A stretch of DNA of 64,000 nt from Geosiphon pyriformis (lineage: Eukaryota; Glomeromycota; Glomeromycetes; Archaeosporales; Geosiphonaceae), in assembly GCA_016748015.1 (NCBI GenBank), contig JAAOMT010000591.1:382751-446750 (forward strand). Reading direction: 5' to 3'. Both the position numbers and the translations under genes were made by a program. Positions 28,672 through 42,690 of the stretch are shown here, one piece after another. Under the pieces are notes generated by a model, which searched no databases, was not told the DNA's origin, and saw only the letters and a program-made list of their open reading frames with translations. How positions within the stretch are numbered: the first letter of the stretch is position 1; the number at the start of each line of letters is the position of its first letter.

Positions 28672-29946
28672 TCATTCTTTATTCACCCAAATCCATGAAG
28701 TACCACATCCTGCACCAATTTTACCAACTCGAAAAGGTTCCTTTGTAACAGAATCGACTATATTTTTTGGGATCAAAACATCGTATCCATCTTCTGTTGC
28801 ACAATTACCATGTTCATTCCAACCCCAAGCCAGACATTGACCGAATGACGTTCTTATTAAAGAGTGTTCAGAGCCAGAAACTACATTGATGACTTGAATA
28901 TCAGGTTTGAATGGTATTATTTTGGGAAGATAACAAAGAAGAATTGGTTTTTCAATCCAATAATCATCATTTTTTTCCGGTAGAATTCCTAATTGCCCAT
29001 GATCATTTCTGCCCCAAATAGCAATTTTTTTTGATTTAAGCAATATTATGGTGTGATGCCAACCGCAAGATATTTCCTCGGCATTTTCGCCCAACATTAC
29101 AACCCTCTTTGGGATTGCCCTAGAAGGAATGTCTAAAGGAGAAGCATAACCAAGTTGCCCGTATTTATTCTGTCCAAATGTATAAACTTGACCTTGTTTT
29201 GTAAGAACAGCAGTGTGATACTGACCACATCCCACATCAACGATTATTTCATGGCTATATGGGAGCTGAATCTGAACCGGATAAAAATAATTGGTTTTAT
29301 TGATATTTGTTTTTCCGATTGGATTCTGGGCTGGAATTCCTCTCATTTCATCGTCATATTCATTCAAGCTCAATTGACCATATCGATTATTACCCCACCC
29401 ATAACACTTTCCATCAACAGTTAGTGCAATAGAATATCGCAATCCACAAGCGACTTTTTGCACATTAGAAATTCCTTCAATCTTCATAATTTTCCCTTCA
29501 GTTGAAAGAAGAGAGTGTCCCAACCCCAATTCACCAAAAGACCCTTTGCCAAAAACATAAAGTTCTCCTCTTTGTGTGGTCACAAGAGTGTGAGACCAAC
29601 CACAAGCGACACTACGGAAACGCGTACAATTTGAATCTTTTGTGTTAGGTTCAGAAAGTTGAACTTTATGGAAAATATTATAATGAGTTGAACTGCTTTT
29701 CAAACCGCATTGCCCGTACACGTTTTGTCCACTCATCCATAATTCTTCGTCACATGTAATAACTGCCGAATGATTGCCTCCACCACTCATCACCAGCGGT
29801 GGCCTACTCAAATTGGGAGAAGTTTTTGAAGAAAATAAACAGATACGTGGGGTACGTGAATCTTCTTCACTTCCAATTCCTAGTTGCCCTTGCCCATTTG
29901 AGCCAAATGCATAAAGGCCCCCTTCAAGCGACATAATATCTTTCAC
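28672..29946 (-). CDS. RCC1/ATS1-like seven-repeat beta-propeller protein
   Basis: Single exon of up to 424 codons with seven RCC1-type repeats: GSNGQGQLGIG, GQNVYGQCGLK, GKGSFGELGLG, GNNRYGQLSLN, GQNKYGQLGYA, GRNDHGQLGIL and GWNEHGNCATE. It ends GAGCGTSWIW. The product should be a stand-alone seven-bladed propeller. The whole-protein RCC1 fold plus the C-terminal GAGCGTS resembles yeast Ats1-like proteins more than nuclear RCC1, but this is inference. The Met at residue 5 is a likely alternative start (MSLEGGLYAFGS). It is the last gene before the AT desert and shows no decay. Confidence 0.88.
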   Translation of the reverse strand: MKDIMSLEGGLYAFGSNGQGQLGIGSEEDSRTPRICLFSSKTSPNLSRPPLVMSGGGNHSAVITCDEELWMSGQNVYGQCGLKSSSTHYNIFHKVQLSEPNTKDSNCTRFRSVACGWSHTLVTTQRGELYVFGKGSFGELGLGHSLLSTEGKIMKIEGISNVQKVACGLRYSIALTVDGKCYGWGNNRYGQLSLNEYDDEMRGIPAQNPIGKTNINKTNYFYPVQIQLPYSHEIIVDVGCGQYHTAVLTKQGQVYTFGQNKYGQLGYASPLDIPSRAIPKRVVMLGENAEEISCGWHHTIILLKSKKIAIWGRNDHGQLGILPEKNDDYWIEKPILLCYLPKIIPFKPDIQVINVVSGSEHSLIRTSFGQCLAWGWNEHGNCATEDGYDVLIPKNIVDSVTKEPFRVGKIGAGCGTSWIWVNKE

Positions 29947-29999
29947 GAATCAGCTTAGAAGATATGATTATAAGTTATTATAACATTTTACCAGCTTCA

Positions 30000-32900
30000 C
30001 TTTCTAGGTTTACAAATTGCCATTGAAATAATCCAGGTTCATTTTGTGAATTGAATTTGGTCAAAAATAGATAATCTTAAATTTCAGTGATTGAATATTC
30101 AATTATTTAATTGTATCATTAAAAATCTTAAAATTCGATTCCTTAAAAATGTTTTTTTTTATTTATTTATTATTAAGTATAAAAATTTCTTTTTGATAAC
30201 AATTGCTAATAACTATAACAAAATTGGTTAAAATATCAGATTAAAGCAAAAAATTTAAAAATAAATTTATAAATATAATAATAATTAAAACAAGTAATAT
30301 TTGTTAAATATAATGTTTAATTAAAATTTATAAAATTAAAAAATTAACACATATAATATTATATATTTCAAATTTAATTGGCTTAAATGGCTAATTATGT
30401 ATGACAAATACATAAACTGTATTTGTTATAAAATATATATATATTGTATATTGCGTTTAAAGCAGTAAAAAATTAAATAATTTTTTTGAAATACTTAAAA
30501 AAAAAATTATTAATGTTTTTAAACCATATTAACTATCTTAAATTTTGATTTTTTAAAAATAAGACTTTGGTTTTTTTGATGTTTTACTAATTTTCCATTA
30601 TTAATATTAATTATAATGCTTAATTTTATTTTAATTATAAACAATAATTTGTTTTAAATAATAATAATAATAACATATTTGCCAAATTTAATTTAATATT
30701 GTTAATATAATAAATTTGATTGGTTTTAAAATTTAAACAAGTTATATTTTAATATGCAATTTTATTTAATTATAAAAATTGGGTTAATAAAATAAAAACT
30801 AAAGCATTTTTTTTTGTTTTTTAAAAACACTATTGGTTTTAAAAGCAATTAAAAAATAATTATTAATTATTAAAATTTTTTAAATAAATGCTTTTTTTAA
30901 TATTTAATATTATCATAAAAATTAAAATAATTTATATTAAGATTATAATTTAGTTTTTATATGATTTTATTAATATAAAATTGGTTATTAAAAATTATTT
31001 TAAGTTTTTTTGTATTTTAAATTTTTTTAACTATTGTTATTAATATTAAACTTGTTAAATTTTTATTATTATTTTTACATTATAAATTTGGTTTTGTTTT
31101 TTTTTTTAGTTTTTATAATGTTTTTTGGAATATTTTACTAATAATATTAAAATACTTTTGAAATTTTTAGTAAAATTATTGATATTAAAGTTTATTAATT
31201 TGTAATAATATATTATTGTTTATTTTAAAATTATTCTTGTTTGTTAATTAATTTAAAAATAGTTAAAAGTAATACATATAACAAATTAATAATTTAACAG
31301 TTATAAAAAGTAATTTAATATTATAATAGCTTAATAAAAAAAGAAAATATCTTTTAAAATTAATTTTATTAAAAATTATTAACTTATTAGAAGAATAAAA
31401 AATAATATTAAACTTTATAAATTATAATTAAATAATATAAATTAAACCAAATACAGTTAAAAACAATTTATGCTATACAAATAAAAAACCATAAATAAAA
31501 ATATTAATATTAATATTAATATTTAATAAGCTTTAATATTTCTGTTTTTTATAAAAAAAGCTTTTTACAAGTAAACTGCTTAAAAAAAACTAGCAAAAAA
31601 ATTTTAGATATTGTAAAAACTTTTAAAATTAATAAAAATTTTTAAAAACTAATATTTTATAATAAATACTAAAAGTTATATTGTTTTAAATTATTTATTA
31701 TAATATTTAAATTTATTGTTATATTTAATATAAAAAAATACTAATAATTAAATTAGTTTGATAATTATTGATTATATTATTATTAAATAATTAATCTAAA
31801 AAAAGTATTAATGTTTTAATAAATAACTTTATAATATTGTATTTTTATAGTCATATTTATTTAAATAAAATATTTAATAAGTTATTTTTTTATGTTTCGG
31901 TTTTTTTATTGTATAATTAAATTAATACTTAATAATTTGTTATTAAGAATTTGATATATTAAAATAAAATTAATTATACTATTTTTTTAATAATTATATA
32001 ATAATTATATAATTTTTTTTGGTTAAATTAAGAATTGTATTATCAACTATTTTTATTTTTTTGGTATAAAATAAAATTAAGTATTATATTAATATATATT
32101 AATATAAAAGATAAATAATTTATTTAAATCAAATTATTTAAAAAGTAGTTTAATAATAAGTTTTTTAAGATTTTAAAAACTTTTTTGCTAATAAGTATAT
32201 TAATAATAATTGATATTTTTTTAAAAAATAATAAAATAAAAAAACAATTTTGGAAAGATTTTGGAAAAATTTCTTATAATAAATAATTAAATTAAAAAAA
32301 ATATAACTATATTTATTATTTGCTTAATTAATTAAATTTTTTTGATTTTGGCTAAATTAAAAATACTATTTTTTATAATAAAATATCTAAATAATTAAAT
32401 AAAATTAATTTTGAGATTTATTTTGAAATTTGTATTTCTTAAAAGAATAAAAAAATTTTATAAATATTTATTAATTCAAAAAACATAACTGTAAATTTAT
32501 ATGTATTATATTAAATAATAAAAGTAGTTTATAACGATTTTTAAAATCTATTTATACTTATTAAAATTTAGTAATTAAAAGAAAAATATCATTTTTAAAT
32601 TTGTTTAAACTATTTTCAATTATTAAAAAAAGATATAAACTTTTTTAATAATAGTAATTAATTCATAATAATTAATATAAAAATATAAAATTTATTTTTA
32701 AAAATTATTATTATTAAAAAAGTTAATTTATTCTTGGTTTTTTAAATAAACTCTAATTTTTTTTGATTTTTTTTTTGATTAATTTATTATTATAATAATA
32801 AAACCAATATATTTTTAAATAAATAAAATCTTTTTTTTTATGGTTTTAATAAAATATTTAATTAGATTTTTTTATGTATTAATAAAATATAATTCTATTA

Positions 32901-35900
32901 TTAATTATAATATAAAATTTAAAATTTTCAAAATAATTGTAATTTATATATTTTTTATAGTATTTTAAAAACTAAATTAAATTAAATTTATACAAAAAAA
33001 CTTATTCAAAAAAAATATTTGTGTAAAGTTATAGTTAAAATATTATTAAAAAAATAAATTGGTTTATTTATAAAACAATATTATTAATTTATTAATAATT
33101 TTATTATTTACAAAAAAATTTAATAATATATTAAATATATTATTTTTAAGCAAAAAATTTAATTCATATTTTATTTTAAGATTTATTATTTTTTTATATA
33201 AATTACTAATTATATAATTAAATAGATTAATATTTTGGTTAATTACAAGAATTTTATTATTAAACTCGATTTTTAAAAAAGTAAAAACACCAATTAACTT
33301 AATAATTAAAGTAATTAAAACATTAATAGATTTAACAACAAACTTAATTAATAAAATTAATTCAAATTTTAAGAAAATTAACTTAAAATTAATTAAAAAA
33401 TTTATAATAGCAATAATAACAAAAACAGCCAAAAAAACAACAACAAAAAAAGCAATAAAACAAAAACTTAACATAGAATTTGGTATTAATAAAACAAAAT
33501 TTAAAAACTTTAAAATTATTTGTAAACTTAAAAAAATTTTATAATTAATAGCCAAATAATTTAAACTCTAATACTTAAAACATTGCTAATAGTCAAAGTT
33601 TTTTTATTAAATACAATACTTTTTTAAAATACTAGTTTTTATAATTATAGCTTTCAAATTATTACAAATACCAAAATAATAATAATATATTGTAGTTACT
33701 AAACAAAATTAAAAAATAAAAAATAAAACAAATATAATTACTAATTTAAAAAACCAAATTATTAATTTCAAAAGCAATACAGCCAAAAAAAAATTAATCA
33801 ATTTGGTTTTAAACATATTATAAAAAAAATTTTTTTTTAATTTGTAAAAAGATAATTTTTATGTTGTTTTTATTATTAAATTAATTAACAAACAAAAACG
33901 GCTATAATTACACCAAAAAATTTAAAATACATAATAACATATTATAAATACTAAAAAATTTTAAAACAATTTAAATAACTTTATTAAAAACATTAAAAAC
34001 TATTTTAATATTAGCAACAAACATATTTTAAAACATATTATACAGAATAATAATAACAAAAAAAATGTAAATTCAGAAATCATCATAAATTTAATAATTT
34101 TAAAAATAAAAAAAATAAAATCAACAAGTTTAATTTATAATTTTTTAAAAAGTAATAGCAATATATTTTTTTTATATATAATAATTTTTGTTTAAATTTT
34201 AATATTTAATAAATATATAAATAAAGAATATATATACAAAAATTTAATATTTAGTATGTCTTTTTTTTATATTAATACAATCTTAAATTTGATTTTATAT
34301 ATTAGTAATACAGTTAAAAATAGTCTTATTAAACAAATTATTCTGTTTTTTTTTCGATTATTGTAATAAAAATTATCTAAAAAATATTTTTTTTTGTGTA
34401 TTATTATTATTTTAACGTTTTTTTAATATTTTGTTTAAGAATAATTCAAATATTCTTAATTAAATTAAGATTTAAACTATATAATAACTAAGATAAAATG
34501 TAATTTGGCAATTGTATCTTAAAATCTGTGTAAATGGTTTTTAAAGTATGTTTTAAATTATTATCATATTTGAAAATTCAATATTATTATCTATATATAC
34601 TAATTGTATTATAATATAAATTTTTATTAAAAATTTTATAATAAAAATATTAGTTTATATTTTCTATAAAAATATATATTTCAATTTTTCTATATACACA
34701 AATGTTTTTTATATATAAAGTTAAATAAATGTTTTACTATTAATATAATAGATTTATTTAAATAAAATTAAGCCAATATTTCGAAATATTTATAAAATTA
34801 TTTTATTTAAAAATACTATTTTTGCACTAATTATTATTAAAATATTTTTAAGTTCATATTAATTGGTTTTGTTTAACTTGTATAGTATATAAAAATATAT
34901 ATTTTGATAAAACAACTATATAATTAAGCCTAAAAAGTTTATTATAAATAGTCTATTTACTTATTTTAATCTTAAGATATGTTTTTGTAAGTTATGTCTT
35001 AATTTTAATTGTTGTAGTAAAATGATTTTAATTTACAATTTTTTTAATTTGGTAACACATTTTTAGTAAAGTTTTTTGTGAATGATTTGAATAATAAATT
35101 ACTCGAATTTGACTATTTTAATAATATTGTCTTATATATTATTTACAAAAGCAAAGAAAAATATTAGTTTTTCGAAATATTTTAATTAAAGTTTAATAAT
35201 TTTATTGTTAAAATCTCTTAATAACTTTATAATTAAATTTTACAGAAATATTTTTTATTATAAAAAATAAAATATGTTATTGATTAAAACAATTTTGTTT
35301 TAAAAAATAAAAACAATAGTATTAAATATATATACATATAAATTATAACTTAAAATATCTTAACAATAGCTAATTAAATAATAATAAAAATTATATACTG
35401 CAAAAATTACTTTACTATTGTTTTTCAAAAGTACTGTAAAAAACAATATTTTTTTATCTTTTTTTAAACCATTAATTTTATTACTAGAAAAATTTAATCT
35501 TGAAGTAACTGTACTATATTTTATTAGACAGAAAAATTTTTTAAAAAAAAAATAATATAACATATATATATGGCTTAAAAAAGTAGAAAAAATTGTTCAA
35601 GTAAATAATTAAAACATACAAAAAACAATCTAAGCACTACTTTTTTTTTGAAAAAAATTATTAGTATTAGAGTTTAAAAAAAACCTATTGGTTTTATTTA
35701 ATTTAAAAACTTAATTTTAAAATATTTTATTAATTCAAATACTATAATACAATTCTAAATAATATTATTAAGTAAAGCATAAATAAAATAGTTACCTAAT
35801 ATTTTAATTTAACCGAATTTATTATTAAATTAAAGTTATAAAAATAAAATATTATACTAATGTTTAGATTTTAAATCAATTTATTAGAAAATTAAAAAAC

Positions 35901-37806
35901 AGTATTCTAAAAAAAATATGCTTTATTTATCTTAATTTGTTAATAAAAGCTATTATATTTTCTAGAACTTTTAAATCAACTAAAAAAAATTAATTATAGC
36001 CAAATAATTAACATAATAATAAAACAAAATAAAAATATTAGAAAAAAAATAGTTTAATTAAAAAAACAACTCTTTAAAAAAATAAAAAGTTATTTTATCT
36101 TATATTTAAAAAGAAACAATATATACTAAACATCATAAAAATACAATTAAAGATTTAATGACAACCAATAAAATTAATTAATATAACAAAAATATAAAAT
36201 GAAAATATATGTTTGCTATTATTATAAATATGTAAAATATTTAATTAGCCAATTTTAAGCCAGATAATATTATTAATTATTATTATAAAAGATAATAGTT
36301 TTACAACTATTTTTTCTTTTAAGTTAAAAAAATAAAACTATTTTTAATAGAGCAGTATTAGACAAAAAATATTTAATTACTGCTATATATATAGAAATAA
36401 TAGTAAACAATATCTTAATTAAATTTATTTTAAATAATAAATATACTAAAAGCATTATAATATTTTAATTAATAAACCAATTAAGTTTTATAGTTAATTA
36501 TATCACAATATCTTAAATTATAATAGTTAATAAAAGTATTAAACTATTTTATAATAAAATTAATTTGTTTTTTTTTAAATTAAATAATATAATAATAATT
36601 ACAAAAGTATTAATAATAAATATTATACAATATTAAATATTAATAAGCAATAATTAATTGATAAAAGCAAATATTATTTTAAATTAAACTATTCAAAAAA
36701 ATTTTATTAATTATAATAATTATTATACAGCTATTTGTAACTGTTTTCAAAAATTTAACAATATTTAAAAATTTACTTTTAAATACAAAAAAACTCAGTA
36801 TTGTTAGCAATTAAAACTTATTAATTCTTATAAATTAATAATAATAAAACAAAACTATTAATTATATTAACTTAAATAAGCAAAAAAAAATTGAATAGAG
36901 CTAAATAACCAATTAAAAAAATAATTAACAATCCAGACCAAAGCTAGAATACTCAATATACTATAAAAACGTTTATTTATAATAATATATAATACATTAA
37001 ATAAAAATTCCAGAAGTTTAATTTACTATTATTATAACTATTACATTAAAAAAAAATTATTTAAAAAAACATGATAAATAGAATTAACAAAAATAAAAAC
37101 AATATTTTACTTAAATTAACATTTATCTTTACAAAAATTGGCTTATTTTATGCTAAAATCAATATTATAAAAAGTATTAATACAAAAAAAACCTTAAAAT
37201 TTAAAATTTAACAATACTAAAATTAATTAATAAGTTAATAAAACTTATTTAATAAACTTAAGTTAAAAAATTTGTACCCTATACTAACTTAGAACAAAAA
37301 ATTAATATTTGATACTTTGATAATAAGCACTTAAAAATAAGATTTAAAAGAACTTATTTAACTAATATTAAATTTAATTTATAATATCCAAAAAATTAAT
37401 TCATAATATTATTATTTAGAAGTATTATTAAAATTAATTTAAAAATAATAATTGAAATTTTACCAAAAATAATAGTTTAAATAATATTATAATCAAGCTT
37501 TGCAAAAAAAAGAAATAAATGTTTAAAGAAAAATAATTAACTTTAAATATACAAAAAATTTAATGGTTTTATTACAAAACAATTTAGAAAAACTATATAT
37601 TATTAAACCTAAAAAAAAAATTACACAAACAATTTTTTTACTATTAATAAAAATTACAAAATTCATATTAATAAAAAATCAAAAAAAATAATATAAATAA
37701 TAATAAAAACTTTATAGTTTTGGATCAATAAAAAAAAAATTAAAACAAATTTAATTAAAACAACAAAAAAAATATTAATTAATTAAAATTAAACAGCTTA
37801 TTATGC
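30000..37806. other. AT desert, about 11% G+C in a counted stretch
   Basis: Almost no G or C remains; a hand count over 31,021-31,620 gives about 65 G/C in 600. No gene. The Ile/Leu/Asn-rich ORF at 33064-33555 is composition-driven. Islands of slightly higher complexity (about 34,450-35,250 and 36,880-37,300) may be less-decayed repeats but show no readable protein. Most likely ancient mobile elements reduced by cytosine-to-thymine decay. Confidence 0.6.
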
Positions 37807-38726
37807 TATTACAGATAAGGTTAATGAGACATTGTAGTAATATTTAGTGTTCTAAATTTAGATAATAAAAGCTTAAAAGTCTCTATTTTAAATACTTAAA
37901 ATAAGTTGTTTAATATTAGTCTTTGAAAGTTTTTTGCTAATTTTACTCATAAAGTTCTTTAGTTATAAGCACAAAAAAGTATTCAGCTATTTATAGTTTA
38001 AGTGTGTAAGCTATTTTTTTCAAGCTAGTTGAGTATAGTCACTAAAATCTAATAATGTCTTTTTACTCTTTTGGTAAGTTAACAAAATAATGTTAATATC
38101 TAATTCTAAAAAGAGCTTCCTTTTTTTACCAGACTATTACAAAGTCTATTTTTAGATAGTTAATTTTGCAATGTTGTCATTCCACAAAAAAAAAAAAAGA
38201 AATAAAAGAAATTAGTATTGTTAATTACTGTAATCAAGAGCAATTGGTTTAAGTTGTTATTTGTTCAAGACATTTTATGCTAAGAACATCTGGCCAAGAA
38301 CAAAAGTAAAAGAATAAATAATTTGGTTTAAATATAAGATTCAGAAATTATAAATAAATGATTTTTGGTTTTAATAATTTCTTTATTTAAGATAATGTAA
38401 ATATATAAATAAGATAGATCTAATAGATATAAGTAAAAAATATATTTTTTATCTGATTATTTTTTGTTGTTCTTTTTTTACTGTTAAATTTACTTATTTT
38501 TATATATATTTTTAGTTTTACAAACTTGTTTTTTGATTGTTTGTTATTATTAGTTATTGTTTGTTATTTCTGTTGTTGCTTTGTTTTTTTATACTGTAAC
38601 TAATTATTTTATATTATAGTTAATTATTTTGTGTTATTTTGTATTATTACATTTTTTTATGTTATTATGTTTTTTAATCACGTTTTTTTAATATCTTTTG
38701 AATTTGTTTTTTCTACTTAGGTAATA
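37807..38726 (-). mobile_element. 3' LTR of a minus-strand gypsy element
   Basis: Bounded by TATTAC (37807) and GTAATA (38721-38726), an exact inverted pair that equals TGTTAC...GTAACA after G-to-A/C-to-T change. Aligns with the plus-strand LTR 4533-5563, including GCATAAAA, CCAATTGCTCTTGAT, the T-rich core and AGCTTACACAC. The pol tail of the same orientation lies just upstream in element order (38727 onward). Confidence 0.65.
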
Positions 38727-41030
38727 TTATCTTTTTTTTTAGAATTGAGCTTTTGCAAAATTATATATATTTGCAAAAATTGTTTTTTAGTATAGTGTTC
38801 AATTATTGTATTAAGTATTGCTTTTTGTAGATCTTTAAACTGTGTATTAGTTATTTGTTTTATACTGTTAACTATAATAGTTTTTAGTATATTATCTAAC
38901 AGTATAGCTGAACAGTATTTAAAGACTGTATACAATTAGTAGTTGCTTTATAGTGTAATGTTAAGTTGTTTTTTTTTATGAATTCTTTTACTTATTTGAT
39001 AACTTCTTTGTTGAAGATTTGTCTGTTGAGATTTTTATATAGTGTCTTTAATTTTAGTTGTCCACCAATTTTAAAAAACCAGTAGACTAGTAAAAGTTTT
39101 TTTTTCTATTCTCTAATATTTTTTGGTGTCTATTCTTTTATGTTAAGTAGTTTAATTTTCTAAAAAAAACCTTGTTGGATTTTTTTTTATATTAGAGACC
39201 ACATATCTTTTTTTTTAAATTATTTATAGGAATAAAAACACTTAATTTAGTTGAACTTTTGCCCATTGTTACCAGACAAAATTAGAGATATTATTTAGCA
39301 TGAAATTATCTTTATAATTCCTATCATTAATTAGCATATATTATTATTCAAATTATCACTTATTACATTAGCAAAATGTCCAAAATTATCATTTAATTAA
39401 TAACCCAATTTGCACATAACATAAATGTAACCTAATTACAATGATCAATCATGCAATACCCCGAACTATGTAACATTCAAAAAGTTTGCTGAAATTTGTA
39501 GAAATTTGCCAAAATAATTAATAGTTTACTGAAATATCTAATAGTTTGCAGAAATAACTTGTAGTTTGCCAAAATATATCTTTAGTTCAGCGAAATTGTA
39601 GAAAAGAGCAAAGTTCAAGTTCATAAAATAGTGTTATGACAAGTTGTATAAAAAAAAAGCTTCTCTCTTCGAGAAAATGTATCTTACTTTAGATTTATCA
39701 CTTAGAACTATTCCTACACACACAAAAAGAAATAAATATCAAATAATTCAAAAAACCAAATTTTTTAAATATTACACTTGGAAAATCTCCAAAACCCAAC
39801 TAACATTTCGAAATTAATTAGCTACCAATTTCAGTAAACTGTTAGTGACTTCAGGCCTGGATAGAAAACACTTCTCTTGATAAAATTCTATTTCTTTTAC
39901 ATTTCTTTTATTTTTTTTTTCTTTTCTTATTACAATCATTAAGGTAGTCTACAGACAAGATTCCTGTAGAAGAGTTGACTTTCACAGTAAAGTAACTACA
40001 CATTTTTAGTAAGCTTCCAGACGAGCAATTCCTGGGAAAGAGTTGACATTTACTACAACGTAACTACACAAGTAACTGGCATGGAATTGGCTATTCCACT
40101 TATAAACCCAGCAGTTCAAATTATAGGAGATAATTTGAAGATAAATTCAGTTATCGGAGGTTCAAACACTTCCTATAGTTGTGAATTAACAGCATTACAA
40201 TGAACATACAAGAGCTAAGAAGAGACCAAAAACCTCTGATAATACCATTCTTTTTTTGCATAAATTTCTGTATCATATTTTTTTATTATTAATTGTAATT
40301 TCTATTGGTATTGTGAATTGTTGAATGGTTTTAAATAATTGTTTTAAAAGTTTTAAAATTTGATTTAAAAAGTCTATGTTGAAAGTTCTATTGTCTTTTT
40401 TTTTGCTGTTTTGGTTTTTATATATACTTAAATTTGTGATTTAATTTATTATTAATAAACTATATTTTAATAACAATAATTGGTTTTAGATCTTGTGATA
40501 TATTTTTTGGTCTGATTAATATAATTTGTATTTCTAGTTAAGATACAAATAATGATGACTCTTGATTGATATGATAAATTTTTAGTCGATTTTTATGCAC
40601 TATTTTTTTTAAAATTTTGTTCTCTGATTATAATTTGTATACTTTATTGCCTAAAACTTTGTGTATATAAAATGATTCATCTCATTTTGGATCAAATTTT
40701 CAATTTTATTGTTTTTTAGCTTTAGTATGATGTAATAATACTCTGTTTTTAATCTTAAATTTAGCTAGTTGGTTGGATAAGCAATTATTATGTATCTTTT
40801 TTTGTTATTTCTGAGTATTATTAATATTGTTAGCTGTTATTCTATAATTGTTTTCTAATGTTTCTATTAGTTGGTATGTTTTTTGATATAAAGTAGCTTC
40901 AAAATTCTCTTTAGTAATTAATTTTGTTGAAAAAGAAGATATTTTTTATTCAATAAGTAGAATGGCTTATCTTTTATAAACTAGTTCAAATAGTATAAAC
41001 TGATTAGTATTTTGCTTTAGTATTTAATAT
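38727..41030 (-). pseudogene. Decayed gypsy pol fragment on the minus strand
   Basis: Reverse complement matches 3240-4520 closely, starting with QFILFELVYKR-like sequence near 41,000 and ending with TQFKDLQKAILNT at about 38,830 before the LTR. In-frame stops throughout. Interrupted by a solo LTR at 39267-40244. At about 41,050 homology ends abruptly in strongly decayed sequence, so the element is truncated or its 5' part is unrecognisable. Confidence 0.8.
39267..40244. mobile_element. Solo LTR nested in the gypsy fragment, with 4-base target duplication
   Basis: 978 bases, TGTTACCAG...GATAATA. CCAT flanks it on both sides (39263-39266 and 40245-40248). The homologous uninterrupted site in the plus-strand element (about 3,990-4,015) has a single ATG(A) at this point, so insertion and target duplication can be read directly. 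The orientation is the same as copy 1 at 6269-7241. Confidence 0.85.
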
Positions 41031-41924
41031 ACAAATAATACAGAAGGTATGAATAAAAAAACAATAAAATAAAAAATATAATTATAAATAAAATAGACTA
41101 TTTTATATATATAGACTTTTAAAAAATAAATATATAAGTTAAAACTAAATAATAAAGTTTTAAAAAAAGTTATACATAATAATAAACCAATTTTAAATTT
41201 TTAATTTCACAAATTAGTATATAATTTTTTTTAATTAATTCAAAAAATAATTCTTAAAACTTAAAATTTTTATATTTTTTTAGAAAAATAAAAAAAATTA
41301 TTAAAATTATTTCTTAACTTATTTATAATAATTATTAAAAATTAAATTAATTATATTTAAAAAAATTTATTATAACTTTAATAATAAATTTACAAAATTA
41401 TTACTTTTATAAAAGAAACACAAAAAATTATTTTGAAATTTACTTATTAAAAATTTTAAAACAAGCTTTAAAAAAAACTTATTATTTATTTGTATTAATA
41501 TTTCTCCAATATTACAATTTAATAAAAACTTTAATTGTATTTTAATAAACAAAACAATAAATATACACTAATTTATAAATATTTTATATAAAAAAAGCAT
41601 TTTATAAAAAAAACTGGAATTTAAAACAACAAATTTTATTTTAAAAGTTATTTAAAAGCAAATACATAACAAATTCAAAATAATAATTAGATTAACATTT
41701 ATTACAAAATTAAAGTTACTTAAAGACTTTATAATCTATTTTATATTTGTAAAAATATTTTATAAAATTTAGTTTTATAATTTTTAAAGATTTAATATAT
41801 TAAAAAGCTTATAAAATTAAAATTTTAACAATTTTTAAACCAAATTGTTTTAATAATCTTAGATAATTATTTAGAATTACAGATAATATTTGGATTTTAA
41901 TAAAATTTAGTTTTAAAAAAAAGA

Positions 41925-42690
41925 TTATATTATTAATAAAAATTTTAAATTATTTATTATTACAAAATTATTCTTATAATTTTTAACATATATTATTATT
42001 TTAATTTATTATTTATTATTTTATTAAATTATTAAATATTATTATTTAATTAATAATTTAATTTGTACAATATACAAATATAACTAATTGTAATAATAAA
42101 ATTATGTAATACTTTAAACTATATAATATTCAAAAATTTGCCAAAATATTTAAAAATTTAATAAAAAATTTAATAGTTTATTAAAATAATTAATGATTTA
42201 TAAAAATAATTTGTAATTTGCCAAAATATATTTTTAATTTACCAAAATATTAACAAAAAAAAGTGCTAAATTATAAAATAATATTACAATAAATTGTATA
42301 AAAAAAAGCTTTTTTTTTAAAAAAAAAAAATTTTTAAAATTTTAATTTAGAATAACCAATTAATTACTGCAAATTAATTCAAATAAATTTATGTTTTGAA
42401 AACCAATAAATTTTTTTATAATTATTATTGTTTAAAACTCAAAATTTTAATTAATATTTTAAAATTAATTAATTACCAATTTTAATAATTACTTAATTAA
42501 TTTTAAATTTAAATTAAAAACATTTTTTTATTTTTTATATTTAAGTAGCTTATAATTAAGACATTTTGTAAAAATATTGATTTTTATAGCAAAATAACTA
42601 TATATTATTAAAAAGTTTACAAACAAGAATTTTTGTAAAAAAGTTGAATTAGTTTTAATAATTATGTTAAAGAAAATAAAATAAATTGTT
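41925..42690. repeat. Heavily decayed third copy of the solo LTR
   Basis: Aligns in order with the other two copies, but nearly every C and G has become T or A. For example, the TTCTCTCTTC block is now all T, and GTAACTACACA is now ATAACTATATA, whereas TTTGCCAAAA is kept. The outer ends are too degraded to place exactly. Confidence 0.75.

Noticed and set aside
33064-33555. 163-codon minus-strand ORF in the AT desert
   Set aside because: Almost only Ile, Leu, Phe, Asn and Lys, no family motif, and composition identical to surrounding decayed DNA.
36880-37300. Possible reverse transcriptase or RNase H remnant
   Set aside because: Local sequence complexity is higher, but no RT or RNase H motif could be read in any frame.
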